From Tranzscheliella williamsii (Eukaryota; Basidiomycota; Ustilaginomycetes; Ustilaginales; Ustilaginaceae): 43,663 nt of DNA. The DNA is taken from assembly GCA_023212725.1 (NCBI GenBank), contig JALBYF010000101.1:1-43663 (forward strand), read 5' to 3'. The notes under the pieces were generated by a model that saw only the letters and a list, made by a program, of their open reading frames with translations, was not told the DNA's origin and ran no database searches. Position numbers and translations under genes: made by a program. This document shows, piece after piece, positions 1-12,100 of this stretch; the first letter of the stretch is position 1, and every line of letters starts with the position of its first letter.

Positions 1-2
1 GC

Positions 3-239
3 AAGCAGTGTGATGGCATCAACACATACCGTCTTACTGGAAGGCCCAAGTTCTTCCGTGTGCAATGTGGCAAGTGTAAGGATGCACTTTCTGCCTTGCG
101 CTTCCGCCGTCATCTTGCTCACCTCATCCACACACACCAGGTCAGCATCAACCTCAATGCACTGGTTGTGGACTTGGCAACACTGCGACTTGTGGAGCCA
201 GATGAGGGTGTTGCGTTCTTCGCCGACGTGCATCGCTGA
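3..239 (+). CDS. C-terminal fragment of unrecognised CxxC-type protein (partial at window edge)
   Basis: The third forward frame is open from the first base to a TGA at 237-239 and gives 78 residues. It holds a short cysteine/histidine-rich stretch (KQCDG near the start, then CGKCKD, then RRHLAHLIHTH), which could bind zinc or belong to a transposon-derived or helicase-like protein, but I do not recognise the family. The other frames here give less protein-like sequence. The start lies outside the window, and an intron cannot be excluded because CAGGTCAGC near 139 could be read as a splice donor. Confidence 0.35.
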   Translation, partial: KQCDGINTYRLTGRPKFFRVQCGKCKDALSALRFRRHLAHLIHTHQVSINLNALVVDLATLRLVEPDEGVAFFADVHR

Positions 240-1521
240 CCGTGGCATGTCTCATTTTCTGAGAAAGGTGCGCAGGTGTCGTTGAAACCAGCCCTCCATG
301 GGCTTATCCACAGCACAGTCTGGGGAGGCTGACGCAGATCGATCAAAGCGGACGGACTGCATTGTGGCATGTCGATGTCGCAAGAACTGATGGGAGCACA
401 AGGAAAACAAAAGGAAGCAAGCTGCTACTTATGCCGCTGGCCCCCCTAGGTCGGCATCCGAGCGAACTAGGCACGGTCTGCAGCCCACTGAGCTAACACC
501 AGGAGCGGCCAAGAATAGACTATTGACACGCTGCTGTGCAACCTATGGCGGGACAGGCTTGTCGTGCCGACTGCGCTTTCGAGTCGCTCGGCCGAGAAGC
601 TTTCGAGTCGCTCGGCCGCTTCTCGGCCGAGTCACTCGAGGCGCTGACTATTTAGTCGGCCGCACCTTCCCTCTGCTGCCTCCTGATCGACATCCATCTA
701 CTTCCTCATATTCGTGCGTCTCTGCAGCACAAGGCTGTGGAACGTGGTGTGGGACCGAAGAAGCACGGGAGGGAGCAAAACACTGTCCGTTCCCAGCTGT
801 GAGCTTAATGCTCAGCTGCGAGAGGAAGTCTGCTTATTTCGGCACGGTTGTGGCGTGAGACAACACAGATTGTTGATCGACCGACCGAAGCCTACGAACT
901 GCACAATGCCGGGAAGAGGGAACAATGGTTGGGCACCGGATCGGACGCTAAGGCTGACTTGGTCTGTAGGGGACGACCACTCACTTCTTGATCAGTACAA
1001 GCTGGTAGACACAGTGCTCCCCCGCCCCAACAAGGTTCGATGCACTCAGCGCTTAGGCAGCACGGTGTACTAGATAGCGTCGAAGACCACGGGCGCCCAA
1101 CGGAAAAAAGGATCCGACAAGGGGCGGACTAGCTAGATAGACGGCCGTCCTGTTCTGTCAAAGTGCCAGGAGACCACGCTGCGGCCAGCTGAACTTCGTG
1201 GGGTCAGCGGTTTCCGCCGTTCATGCCCGAATTTTATTGAGCAGAGAATGAGGCCGCTGGAAGGTTGGGATGCGATCAAGTCTTACCCGGCTCAGCGAGC
1301 ACCTGGAACAAGCTGGCATCGAAGCAAAACTGTCCAGAGTGGCGATCGGGTTCTGCAGCTTCCCGCCACCTACAATTAGAGCAAACGTCGCCGGGTGGGT
1401 AGGCGAGGGTAGGGGAGGCGCTCATACGATGCAATTTGTGATGCAACCCCGAGACTTTGGCAGCGACGTTTGGTAGACAGAAGCTGGTTCCACTCTGAGG
1501 GACTGCGTTGCTCCTCTTCTC
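240..1521. other. Gene-free stretch, 1.3 kb
   Basis: No open frame here looks like protein in either direction. The only structure I see is the palindromic repeat at 577-637. The sequence separates the partial gene at the left edge from the fatty acid synthase relic. Confidence 0.5.
577..637. repeat. Direct plus inverted repeat (TCGAGTCGCTCGGCCG unit)
   Basis: The 18-mer TTTCGAGTCGCTCGGCCG occurs at 577-594 and again at 601-618. In addition 587-600 (CTCGGCCGAGAAGC) is perfectly complementary to 618-631. The stem extends to about 20 bp (581-600 with 618-637) with two mismatches, around a 17-nt loop. The nested CGGCCG sites make the region strongly self-complementary. Function unknown. Confidence 0.8.
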
Positions 1522-1524
1522 TCA

Positions 1525-3906
1525 TGCAGGAAAGCAGAACCCTACCAGCAGACCTCTACCAGGAGCAGGGATGCTGAATCCCTGCCGGTCCGTAGCAGTG
1601 TTGGCAGCTGCAAGTACACCATAAATCGGCAAGCCAAGCTCGAGTGCCAGCTTCGCAGTGGTCAGAACCTGAACACCTCCGTCCGCCCTGCGCCTCAACC
1701 AACCCGCCTCGGCTGAGGGAAGAAAAGGACCCACTGGCCTCTCTAGGCCCTCTTCATGCCGCAAAGTCGCGTTCATTAGCCATGGTGGCATTGATGTTGC
1801 CGAATTCGACGATGCTGGTTGCAGTCAGGTCATCGAACGCGCCGCAGATCATCACTTTAGCGTCACTGCTCTGGTTGGCCATCTTACCCATCGCCAGCGA
1901 CGTTGCACCGGTTGCGCAAGCTGCTGTGGGCGTGAGTACAGGCCCGCTGGAGGAGAGCAGCAGAAGCTGCACCCACGCACCGATCGAATTTACGAACGTC
2001 TCTTGGAGGATGTCAGGCTGCACTGCATCGGCCATAGGCCGCTGTTGGTACATTTTTTTGCAGCTGCTTAAACCACCCATGACGCTGCCGATCGCGTTGT
2101 CTGCCTCGCTGACATGAACATGCTTGAGAGTCTGTAGGGACCCTCGATGCCGGCACTGGGAAACGCATCCGCAGTCGCCATGAGCGCCCATACTGCCGTG
2201 GTCTCCATCGATTCGACCCTGTTTTGTGGCACGCCAAGCCGCATGGCATCCCAATCAGCGGGGATCAGCCCGCTAACAAAGCGCTTCTGAGCGCCTTCCT
2301 TGCTCACGAGCAGCTCGGCTCCCCTGAGCAGAGTGACCAGCTTCGCACTCGCCTTGTCGATAACATGAACTGAGTCGCCGTATTTGGTCTTGACGAAAGC
2401 CGCCTCCTCGACACTCATTTCGACAGATTCGAGATCGTGCTGCAGACGAATACGCTGAAACATGCCTTGGGCCAAGACATTGTTATCCTTGAAGCTGCAA
2501 ATGCCGCAACGACTGCGAATTAGAGTGCCAAAGCGTTCCTCGATCTCTTCATCTGCTATAGGCTCTTGCGTCTCAGCCACTGTCCAGCTGGTATACCGGC
2601 TTCCATCGCCGAGAGTACCGCAGTGGAACTTGATCAGACCGAGAAGGAAGCCGTGTTCGGTTATCGCTTCGACCGACTAATGTTGGCCGCCCATCTCGGC
2701 CTCCCTACGTGTCCTTGACGAGCCATAAGGCCCTACCTCGGCGTAGCCCACAATCACCGGCGTCCTTTCCAGATTGATCAGCCCAGACTTGAGCGCGATG
2801 GGCGTGTCAGGCAGCGCAGGGAATTCGACCTCGTGTGTTGCCCGGGCGCGAATGCGTGGCGCCGTGGCTCCCTTGGCCGCGGCAGCAGGTTCGGTGGCTG
2901 GCTCAGACGGGTGTACAGTCTTTTCTAACACCGTCCATCGCGTACTTTGCTCTGCCTCAGTTGCAGCGGCTAGGGCTTTACTAACGCTAGCTTGTCTTTG
3001 CAACGACTGGCGCATGGCACTGAGGCGGTGATCTACCATGGAGACGTCCTTTAACCCGCAGCTAAAGTCTGCGATTATGCTGGTTGTGCGCGTGTACTGT
3101 TCCAGGTCGTCATGCAGCAACGCCAACAGGTTGAAGGCCATCTCAGGAGGACTAAACGTTCGTGCACGCGGATGCATCCTCTCAAAGGCTTCGGCAACGT
3201 TGTTCATTTGGTCCATGAGGCCCGTTCCGCGGGTCCAGCCGATCTCGGCACCTACCAACCGTATCCAGTGGGACCAACCTTCGGACCATTGCTTCTGTAG
3301 GAGAACCTCCAGTCCGCTCTTTGACTCGCTATACAGACCGTCGTCTCCAAAGATACCATGGTTGGGAGAGAAAGGGAGAATGACGCATGCGGGACGGGTG
3401 GAGAGGCCAGTGCACTGCTTCTGCCGGTAGATATGACCGATGAGTCGCACCATGTTGGTAAGCATGGCCCGGTGAGCAAGCTCACTCAGCTCGTCAATGT
3501 CGTCGATTTTGCGACCATTCTCGCTGATAGCGGCGAACGGGATCACAAAGTCGAGGTCCACGCTCAGGCCCTGAGCAATTTAGATCCATTCTACGAGCTT
3601 CTCTACGTCTGGACGAGAGGCCAGGTTGAATGGTACCACCTGCATAGACGCCATGCCTGATGCGTATGTTTGATAAATTGTCTTCCAGCGTGACACAGAT
3701 TGGGCGGACAGCGACGATGTGGTGACAATCACTCTTGCGCCAGCAGAAAGCAGGGGTACTAAAAGCTGCTCGCCGATCGAATTGCTACCTGCTCCCATGA
3801 GTAAGACATTGCGTCCAAATAGGTTCACGCCGTTCTGCTTCAAATCCCACATGATCGAGTGAATGTTATCTGTGAGTTTCTTTGAAAGGCTGGCATTAAA
3901 GCCAGT
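1525..3906 (-). pseudogene. Fatty acid synthase alpha-subunit relic (KR to KS segment), multiply broken
   Basis: Read on the minus strand, this DNA gives consecutive pieces of the alpha chain of a fungal type I fatty acid synthase. It starts in the ketoreductase with the nucleotide-binding GAGSNSIGEQLL and VIVTTSSLS, then VIPFAAISENGRKID and EVGPYGSSRTRREAEM. It continues into the ketosynthase with HVSEADNAIGS, the active-site cysteine segment TPTAACATG, and LPIYGVLAA followed by PAPGRGLL. The frame is broken by TAG (3907-3909), TAA (3580-3582) and TAG (2677-2679) and by frameshifts near 2130 and between about 1700 and 1760. Both ends are missing: no N-terminal domains lie above 3906, and the KS stops near 1525. 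It cannot encode a working enzyme. Smut glycolipid clusters carry a dedicated fatty acid synthase, so this could be the remains of an acyl supplier for the neighbouring peptide cluster; that is inference. Confidence 0.9.
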
Positions 3907-6160
3907 CTATAAGGGCACAGACAGATCCGGCCGTGTCAGTACTCTTCATGGCAACGCCTTCATTCTCAAATCTCGGGAGACTCACCCTGAGCACGATCAG
4001 GCGTCTATTGTGGGGCGTTGCATTGGAATGCAATGTATGACCCGTCGAGGTGATCGTTCGCCGGGCTTGCTTGCGCGTTCTTGACAGAGAGACCCTTCGA
4101 GCCTTCTTTGGTACATAATCAACATAAGCCGTGAGGTTGAACATCTCTTGAAGGAGGTGCGCGTAGAAAGCCCGGAGGTGTCTTTATCATTGCCCGTTCA
4201 TTGTTGCTTCAAAATTGGTGATCCCCCAATCTGTTGGATGACCTTATTCCGCACAAAGCCCTCTCTCTCCCTGACGTGTCCCGAAAGCGCACACATCGAC
4301 CTTACCACGCTTTCTTGTTACGGTAGCGACAAGGCCAAGAACGATACCGGCAACAATGTGAATCGCAAATGCAAACCTAATCGCTCACGCCTAGACTCGG
4401 AGCTAGACTCCGTCTCAACAGGCTCTTCGTCGCGAAGCTTCGTCACATCCACTCCCAACAACGCAATATTGGCTCACAGCCATGCCAATCTTACATTTTC
4501 TACCCCTATGTCTGCAGGGCGCGGGGGACCACGACACACAGATGTGATGATCTACCCGTCCAACGGCCTAGCCCTTGGGACAAATGACAGAGATTAGGTC
4601 TTAAATGCAGCGAAGACCGCATAATGAACCAGTTAATGGTAAGGTCTCGCAATTTGCCTTACACTTAACCCACAAACGCTACTTACAGGCAAGACCTCTG
4701 CATGGCCTTGAAGGAACGTGCACCCAGGCTTTCAAGACAACACTGGGTTTTGCGCGTGATCATGTCCCTTGGAAGCTCATCGAGGAAGGCAATGCCCTCC
4801 AGAAGCAACATTTCCACCAGCAAAGGCACTTGCTAGATGGACGGCTTCTCTTAGCAAGTACTCAATCCCAGAGTGTTACTATAGTCTCATTGTTTGCTAT
4901 TCTTCTTCTGAAATACGTGACACTACCACCACATCAACAGGCGATTATACGGGAGCAATAAGTAAGCATGTCTCACACAGGCATCTCTCTCCATAACCCC
5001 ACCATCACAAAGCCAAGAGGACAACCGCCGGGTGCTCTTAACGCTTCTTCTTCACTACGGTCAATCAACTCGGTTTGAATCATCAACTTACGATGTCCTC
5101 CTTGCATGATAATGTTGAGATTGCACGGGCTCGAACAGTACGTGTATGTAGCCTTTGCAAGAAGTCGGGCCACAACATTCGCCGGTGTCTAGACCCCACT
5201 TTTGTTGCATAGCCAAGCTCGCCAAGTTCATTCTTGAATCATCCAGCCAAAAACACTTGTCAGCATTTATATTCGTGCAGTGTGAATGCCAACGTTGCAT
5301 GGAAGTTTCACACAAGCACTGCAGCAAGCTCTTGTGAAGAGCCGAACAATACTTAGCGGGACCATCTCTGTGTCTGCCGCTCGTGGCAGCTGTTTTAACC
5401 ATGGATTACCTCAATCAATTTGGCACGACTTTACGCGCCTTCGTTATCCTGCCTCGCTTCTTCACCATGGATCCTCCCACCACCGTATTGCTGCTGACCT
5501 GATGGAGGCTAACAGCGACCTGAAAAGTCTAGTGCGGGCGGCAAGTCGATGCGACATGCACTTAGAGGCAAGGCACCCGGATTGCAACGTGAAGACAGCG
5601 TGACGATGTCCTGACGCAAGTTGTGTGCAACTTCCACTAAAGAAGGCAAGGTGTAACATGCAGGAGAAGCTATACTGGTGCTGTCTCGAAGCCGGTGGGT
5701 TGCATCACGTGGCCTCGCTGCGTGCGCGTCTGGGCCGGCCAAACACCTCACCTTTCATTTCTCCTCTCTCGCCTCTCCTCCCTCATCTTCTTTGGTCGCT
5801 GTTGCGGCCCCTGCCAGCGACGAGGCTTGTGCGTTGCTGTTGGTTCCCCGCTCTGTGTTTTCCCCCCCTTGTCTGCTCTCGCTGCGCTCGGCCGTCTGCA
5901 CCTCCCCCGCATATGATATCGTCTCACCTGCTCTGTCTCTTGCGAGTGTTTGAGCCGCTGGGACTCCTACTGTTGAGACCTGGCCATACGCAATGCACCA
6001 ATCATGCAAGTTGAACTAGTAGATGAACCTTTCAAACTAAACGTCAGTGATTGATTATGTACTACCAGGTTTGCCATCCCAATTCCAAGTAACAGTAGTC
6101 ATTGTAGAAGCCAGGAAATAATATTTATCTATGTACAAGTCGAGCCTGACGTTGGTCTCA
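3907..6160. other. Gene-free stretch, 2.25 kb
   Basis: No gene can be supported. Two weak hints remain. A plus-strand open frame ends at 4597 with an ordinary-looking 70-residue C-terminus but lacks a good ATG. On the minus strand, 4832-4687 is an exon-like stretch between CTAG and GTAAGT. Around 5740-5900 the plus strand is very pyrimidine-rich. The 3' end of NRPS1 lies just right of this stretch. Confidence 0.4.
4687..4832 (-). other. Possible orphan exon
   Basis: On the minus strand an open stretch of 48 codons is bounded by an acceptor-like CTAG and a perfect donor GTAAGT. It reads as plausible protein (for example VEMLLLEGIAFLDELP and CLESLGARSF). I could not find convincing flanking exons, so it may be the remnant of a gene or chance. 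Confidence 0.2.
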
Positions 6161-9100
6161 TCACGAGGGTATAGTTGAATGTCTTGATCGGTTTAGTAAC
6201 TCATATTTGCGAGGCTTGTCGGGTGCTCTGCTTTTGCCGCCGTTGATCACGACTTCATCCACTGTAGCAGTTGGGGTTGCGGTCGCTGCCGTTGACTCAG
6301 CTTCCAAGCAGCGTGCCGCAAACGCTCGCACTGTTCTGCTGGCGAGAATTGTTGCCACGCTGATCTGCTTCAATCCCGAAGTCCTGAGATGAGCCGCCAC
6401 TCGGACAGCTTTAATTGAGTCGCCTCCGATGGAGGCAAAGGTCTGATCCAGGCCAATGCGACTCTCTTCGATCCCTAAGACGGTAGACCAAGCCTGAACA
6501 GTCATAGCTTCCAGCAGTCTCTGCTTCTCAACTTGTGGTGTGATGGTGGTGATGATTGTAGGTTTGGTCGCCGTCATCGTCACAGTTGCTGCCGCCTCTG
6601 CCATCTTCGCTAGTTTCGACTGGAGTACCTGACGGAGGGTATTGTAGTCGAGTTTACCATTCTTTGTGCGAGGAAGAGCACCATCGGGGAAGTGAAGCCA
6701 AGTCTCAGGCACAGCGTAAGGAGGCAGTCGCTCCTGGCACCTTTCTTTGATCAGCGAGACGAGACTCTCCTCATCGACGTTGCCGCCGTCGATGGAGGTG
6801 ATGGGAGCAATAGAGTATGCACCGACCAAGTTATCGTCAACCACCATGACAGCGGCGTTATTAATCGATTCGACTGACCTGGCCGCCAGCTCAATATCTC
6901 CTAGCTCAATTCGCAGTCCTCGCAATTTGATTTGCCCGTCACGCCTGCCGAAGCATTGGATCAGCCCGTCTCCACGGAGCATGCCCCAGTCACCTGTGCG
7001 GAAGAATCGGCTACCCGTATCTTCGTCCGTGTAGAAGCTTGATGAGGCTAGGTCAAGGTAACCTGCAGACACCTGTAATCCGCCAATGATGATCTCACCC
7101 GGAACGCCAATGGGACACTGACGTCCGCGTCCGTCCTGAATCAACACATGAGTGCCGGGCAACGGGGATCCGATCGGTACGCATCGCTCGGTTAGGGCCT
7201 CGGTCAGCAGCGTTGTGAGGACCATCACGGTTGTTTCGGTAGGGCCGTAGCCATTGTAAACTTTGATGCCTGCTCTACTTAGGCTTATAACCAGATCGTG
7301 AGGCACTGGTTCTCCTCCAAGTGTGAGGTGAGTGACGGTCGGTGCGAAGCTGACCACATCAGCGGCTCGACAGAAGCTAGGCGTTATAAACCCGGTCGTG
7401 ATTCGGTTTGAGTTGAGATTCCCGACCAGGTCTGAGAGGATGGCGTCCTTCTCCCCAAAGCAGATGGTTCCTCCAACGCTTATCGTCACAAAATACTCGC
7501 AGATCGAGGCGTCGAAGCCTGGGTTACTGATCGAAAGCATTCTGTCAGTCCATCCTGTCTCGACACCGTCAGGGGAAGGATAATTAAGGCAGTAGACAGC
7601 CGCGTTCGAATGGTGAACAACGCAGCCCTTGGGATGGCCAGTGGAGCCGGAGGTGTAGACAACGTAGCAAGGTGAGCTAGGGTCTGGTAGTGGTAGACCA
7701 TTTGCTTCTCCGTTTGTAGCGTCTTCCACTGGGCTGCAGGATCGCTGATGCAGCTCCGAAAGCTTGACGATCTTGCAGGTAGCGACACCCAGCTCGGGAT
7801 AGTCGTGCTCATCCTCGATCACAATGCCAGTATTTATTTGAGAAACAATGTATCTCTGCCTCTTGACCGGCAGCTCTGGATCGATGCAGACGTAACCGAA
7901 TCCAGCCTGAAGGATCGAGAGGATGGCCACCAGCAGTGACAAACCCTTCACGAAGCGGATTGGGATCAATTTTCTTTGAATGGCGCTATGATTGTAATGC
8001 CTTCTGATCGAAAAAGCCAGCTGACGTGTCAAACGCTCCATCTCAGTGTATGTCATGAATGTTTCGTCCTGTTGGCAGAGGATCTTGTGCGGAGTCCTTT
8101 TGACTTGTCGCAGGAGCAGCGAGACGAGATCTTCGGGACCTTCGACTGGTGCCTTGGACTTCAACATCCCGGTTATGGTACAGCGCTGAGCCTCGGACAG
8201 AGGGTCGATGCTGGCCATGTCTGCATTAGAAGAAATGCCATATACTAGTGCTTCGAAGGTGTGTTTGAGCTCTTCGACCAGGTGTTCTGCTTCTCGAAAG
8301 TCAAGGAAGGCCTCGTTGAAGAGTATGTCAAACCCGATGCAGGTGCCGCCCGCAAGTGGAAAGGCCGAAACAGACACTGGGACGCTAATCCGGTCATCGC
8401 TTTTCATTTCCGTCAGGAGCTTGTCCTTGCCACCGTCGTTGATATCTCCGGGAAGATTTCTGAAGGTTGCCAATGTCCGGAAGAGTTGGTGGACAGACGA
8501 TCTTCCGCTGACTGCGAGCATGTCGCTGAGACCAACATAGGCGTGTCGTGACATGTTGTCCTGCTGCTTCTGAAGACGTAGAAGCAGGTCAACGATTCTA
8601 TCTGTTGAGTGGAAGCGGTACCTAGCCACAGCTGTCTGGATGCAAGGACCACGGATCGACTCGACCTGCTCGACAGGAATATCTCGCCCAGCCAACAGCA
8701 GACCAAAGCTGACATCGATGTCGTCAAGCTCCTGCCACGACCGCCGATGCAGCAGCACGGCCCAGGAAAGTTGGAAGACATCGGCGGCCGAGATACCGTA
8801 ATGCCTTCGAGCACGGTCCATACCTTCTGCCAACTTCCGATTAGAGTTAGTTTGAGATGTGACTCGGCAGTGCTTCGTAGGCATGTGAATATCGTTCACC
8901 CCAGTCTTAGGCCATTCTACCAGCTGAGCGTGTAAAAGGTGCGAGCTCCAAAACTGTTTGCTTTCGCGCCTGTCCCTGCTCTTGTAATATGAGACGATGG
9001 CATCGAAGGAAGGGTTGACGGCGTGAGATGCAATCTCGTCAGCTGACAAATGTGGTAGTGGTGGCTGATATAGCTTCGAACGGAGAAGGTTTTCGAGATC

Positions 9101-12100
9101 GCCCTCAATGAGCCTCATTGTCCATGCATCGCAGAGTGCATGGTGAATAAGAAGCACAAACCTGGACGCGTAGCCCTCGCAGTTTTCAAGAACAGCGGCT
9201 GCGACAGCCGATTGGCAGGGATCCCCTTGACTTTGAATCCAACGGTTGAGCTCATCTGGATCTCGAGTGACGAGGAGCAACGGCTGCTCTTGTGTCACCG
9301 ACTTGGTCGCACGCAGTAGACCCTGAGTGCGGTGGTAGATTAGAGCGCTACGCAGAATCTCAGTTGACGAGATGATCGTCATCCAAGCATCGCAGAGAAG
9401 AGAAGGTCTAAGCCTGCTGAAATTCACCTCATACTCTTTTATCCCCCGGTAGCGATCAGAGCCATCTCCTGCTGCCACCAGAGCTTCTTGAAGGGCAGTG
9501 CAGGACGAGATAGACTCAACAAGCAAAGGGTTGAGTCCAGCGAGAGGTAGGTCGACCTCAAGGAGTTCTTGGAAACTCGCTTCGTCCATCTCACCCATTT
9601 CGACCAAACAGGCTCTGCCTAGTCCCAGAGGCTGAATCTTGTCGACTTCGGACGCTAAAACTGCCAGGCTGGAAAAGACGGAGGCGAGTTTCGACGAGAG
9701 AAGGTTCAAGTTTGCTGTGAGGGGGTTCGGTCCCTCGATGAGCCAGTCAAGCCCGTTGCTCGACGAGCCGATCTCGACGTTGACAATGGCGTCTCGTATG
9801 ACTCCGTGGCCCCCGTCTTGCCATTTTACAGCAGAAACGATGCCATTCTCACATTCGTGGTTTTCAGATGTTTTGTTGCCATGGTAGTTGAGGACAAGGG
9901 GCCAGAGATGTTGTCCCTCGGGCAAGGTTGAGCCCTGCTTCTTAGAAAGAAAATAGGCGTCTCTCATCTGTCGAAGCGATCGGCGGAAGTCGCTGGCGTC
10001 CTCCAATCGTACATCGATCGGATAGAAGGCCGAAAACCATCCGATCGACCGGTTAAGTTCCTGTTCTTCGCTCCAAGGCTCGCGACCATGTCCCTCAATA
10101 ACAAGTGTGAACCCATCTGACGGAACCGGGTACGCCTGGTAGACGGCGATGGCAAGAGCAGCGCTTATCATCTCAAGCACCTCGACGTCCAGCCGCGAGC
10201 AGATGGTGCTCCAATCAAGCTGAATGTGATGGTGAATATTGGTGACAGGATCGCCAGTCTTTACTGCCGACCATAGCTGCTTTGGAACGATGCAGGCGTG
10301 CACCTGATCGTAGCGTTTATTTTCTTCCCTAGCCCACAGCAGAAACGAGTCCGTACTCGCTTGCAAATCCGCCTCAGGATCCTTGGCCAAAATATTGACG
10401 TCCTCAAGAAGGATAGCCCAGCTGACAATATCGATAACAAAGTGGTGAGCGGCAATGAAGAGCAGATCCTCGCCCTCGCAGTGGAAGAGTGTCGCAGCAA
10501 GCAGCCGGTTGTGCTTTAGGGATATGTTTTTGATGGTTTTAGCGCATGCTGTACTCATCTGGCTCGGTGACGTGGCACTAACTTGGTCGACTTTGACCAG
10601 GCGGTCGCTGATGCTGGCGTCAATGACTGAATACGACATTGTCTGATCCGTGAAAGAGCAGGATAGGGACTGATGAAATCGCTGTATAACACGAAGTATC
10701 GCTTGCACCTTTGTCGCCGTCCACATTGTGCCTTCTTTTCGTTTCGGCAGTCGCACTATCTGCGACTGCGAAAAGTGATCCAGCTCTCGACGATTGCAGA
10801 ACAGCGTCATGAAGCGTTTTTGAAGGCGCGTGACGGGAACGCTACCCATCACCTTTTGTCGACTTGGTGAAGAGAGAGACGAGGTAGCACCATCCGATGT
10901 GGAAGCGGTGGCTTCAGAGGCATGACCGCTCTTAATCATTTCGGCAACTTCTCTGAGCGTCGTCGAGCGGGAGACCCTTCCGAATCCGATTTTGACATTG
11001 AAACTCTTGCGTAGCCGCGAGATAAGGTGGATGCTAGAAATTGAGTCCCCTCCAAGGTGTGACCAGGGTGTATCAAGTGATATATGTTGCTGCTGGAGCT
11101 GAAGTACATCCGAGCAGATTGTGACGAGCCGTTTCTCAATGTCGTTGGCAGGCTCTACCTGCCTCTCTTGACTACCTTTCACGTCCACCGATCGCATAGG
11201 TAGCAATGCGGCTGCTTGCATCTGAAGCAGCCTTCTATCGGTCTTGCCCGAGGCGGAGAGTGGCAGAGAGGAGAGGAGGTGGATAACTTCCGGTACCATG
11301 TAGGTAGGCAGGCGATCCCTGACGTGGACGATCAGAGCTTCTTCAAACTGTTGATCAGGAACGCCTTCCACTGTGCGTTGAGGCTCTACAAAGCCCACAA
11401 GCTTATCGCGGCCAGTGGACGGATCTTGTATCTTTAGCACGCAAGCACGTCGAATAGAAGCGACTGCTGCGAGGCAAGCCTCAATCTCGCCTAGCTCAAT
11501 TCTGAGCCCGTTGATTTTTATTTGCCCATCTTGGCGGCCGAGATGTTCCACCAAACCATCACCATGCAGCCTGCCAAGGTCACCGGAGCGGAATACCCGA
11601 GACTCACGTATGATTTGTTCTCCAACAAGTATCTGAACATCCTGGAGAAATGCAGCATTCGTCTTGTCCGCGTCGCCAATGTAACCGACACCAACTTGGG
11701 GTCCTGCTATGTAAATTTCGCCTATCTGTCCGATGCGGACATGGCGCAGGTTGTCGTCCAGAATATAGATCCGGGAGTGCCCCAATGCGCGCCCAATAGG
11801 AACGAAGGGCAGGTCTGCGTCTTTATCCTGGTCAAAAGTATGGGCCAATACGTTGACGACGCACTCGGTCGGACTGGAGGCATTGAAGACGGTGTTCGAG
11901 GCGCTGAGCCAATCCTTGAGCAGGTGGCGCGGAAGAGGCTCGCCTCCAAATAGAATCGTGGTAACCGAGGGAAGCTCGGTTGGTGTGAGGAGCGAAGCGA
12001 CGGTTGGGGTCAGATCGAGGAAGGTACATGCAGTATCTCGGATTATGGACGCCATATCTCCGAACATCTGTTCTTTGGGGGCGCAGACGATACATCCTCC

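Noticed and set aside
2013..2580. Separate small genes on the minus strand
   Set aside because: They are pieces of one fatty acid synthase relic in shifted frames.
4148..4597. 149-codon plus-strand open frame with a partly protein-like C-terminus
   Set aside because: It starts at TTG, has no good ATG, and the opposite strand is equally open in parts; support is too weak for a gene call.
5625..6014. Overlapping open frames in the pyrimidine-rich region
   Set aside because: Proline, leucine and serine runs reflect the CT-rich DNA; several frames are open at once.
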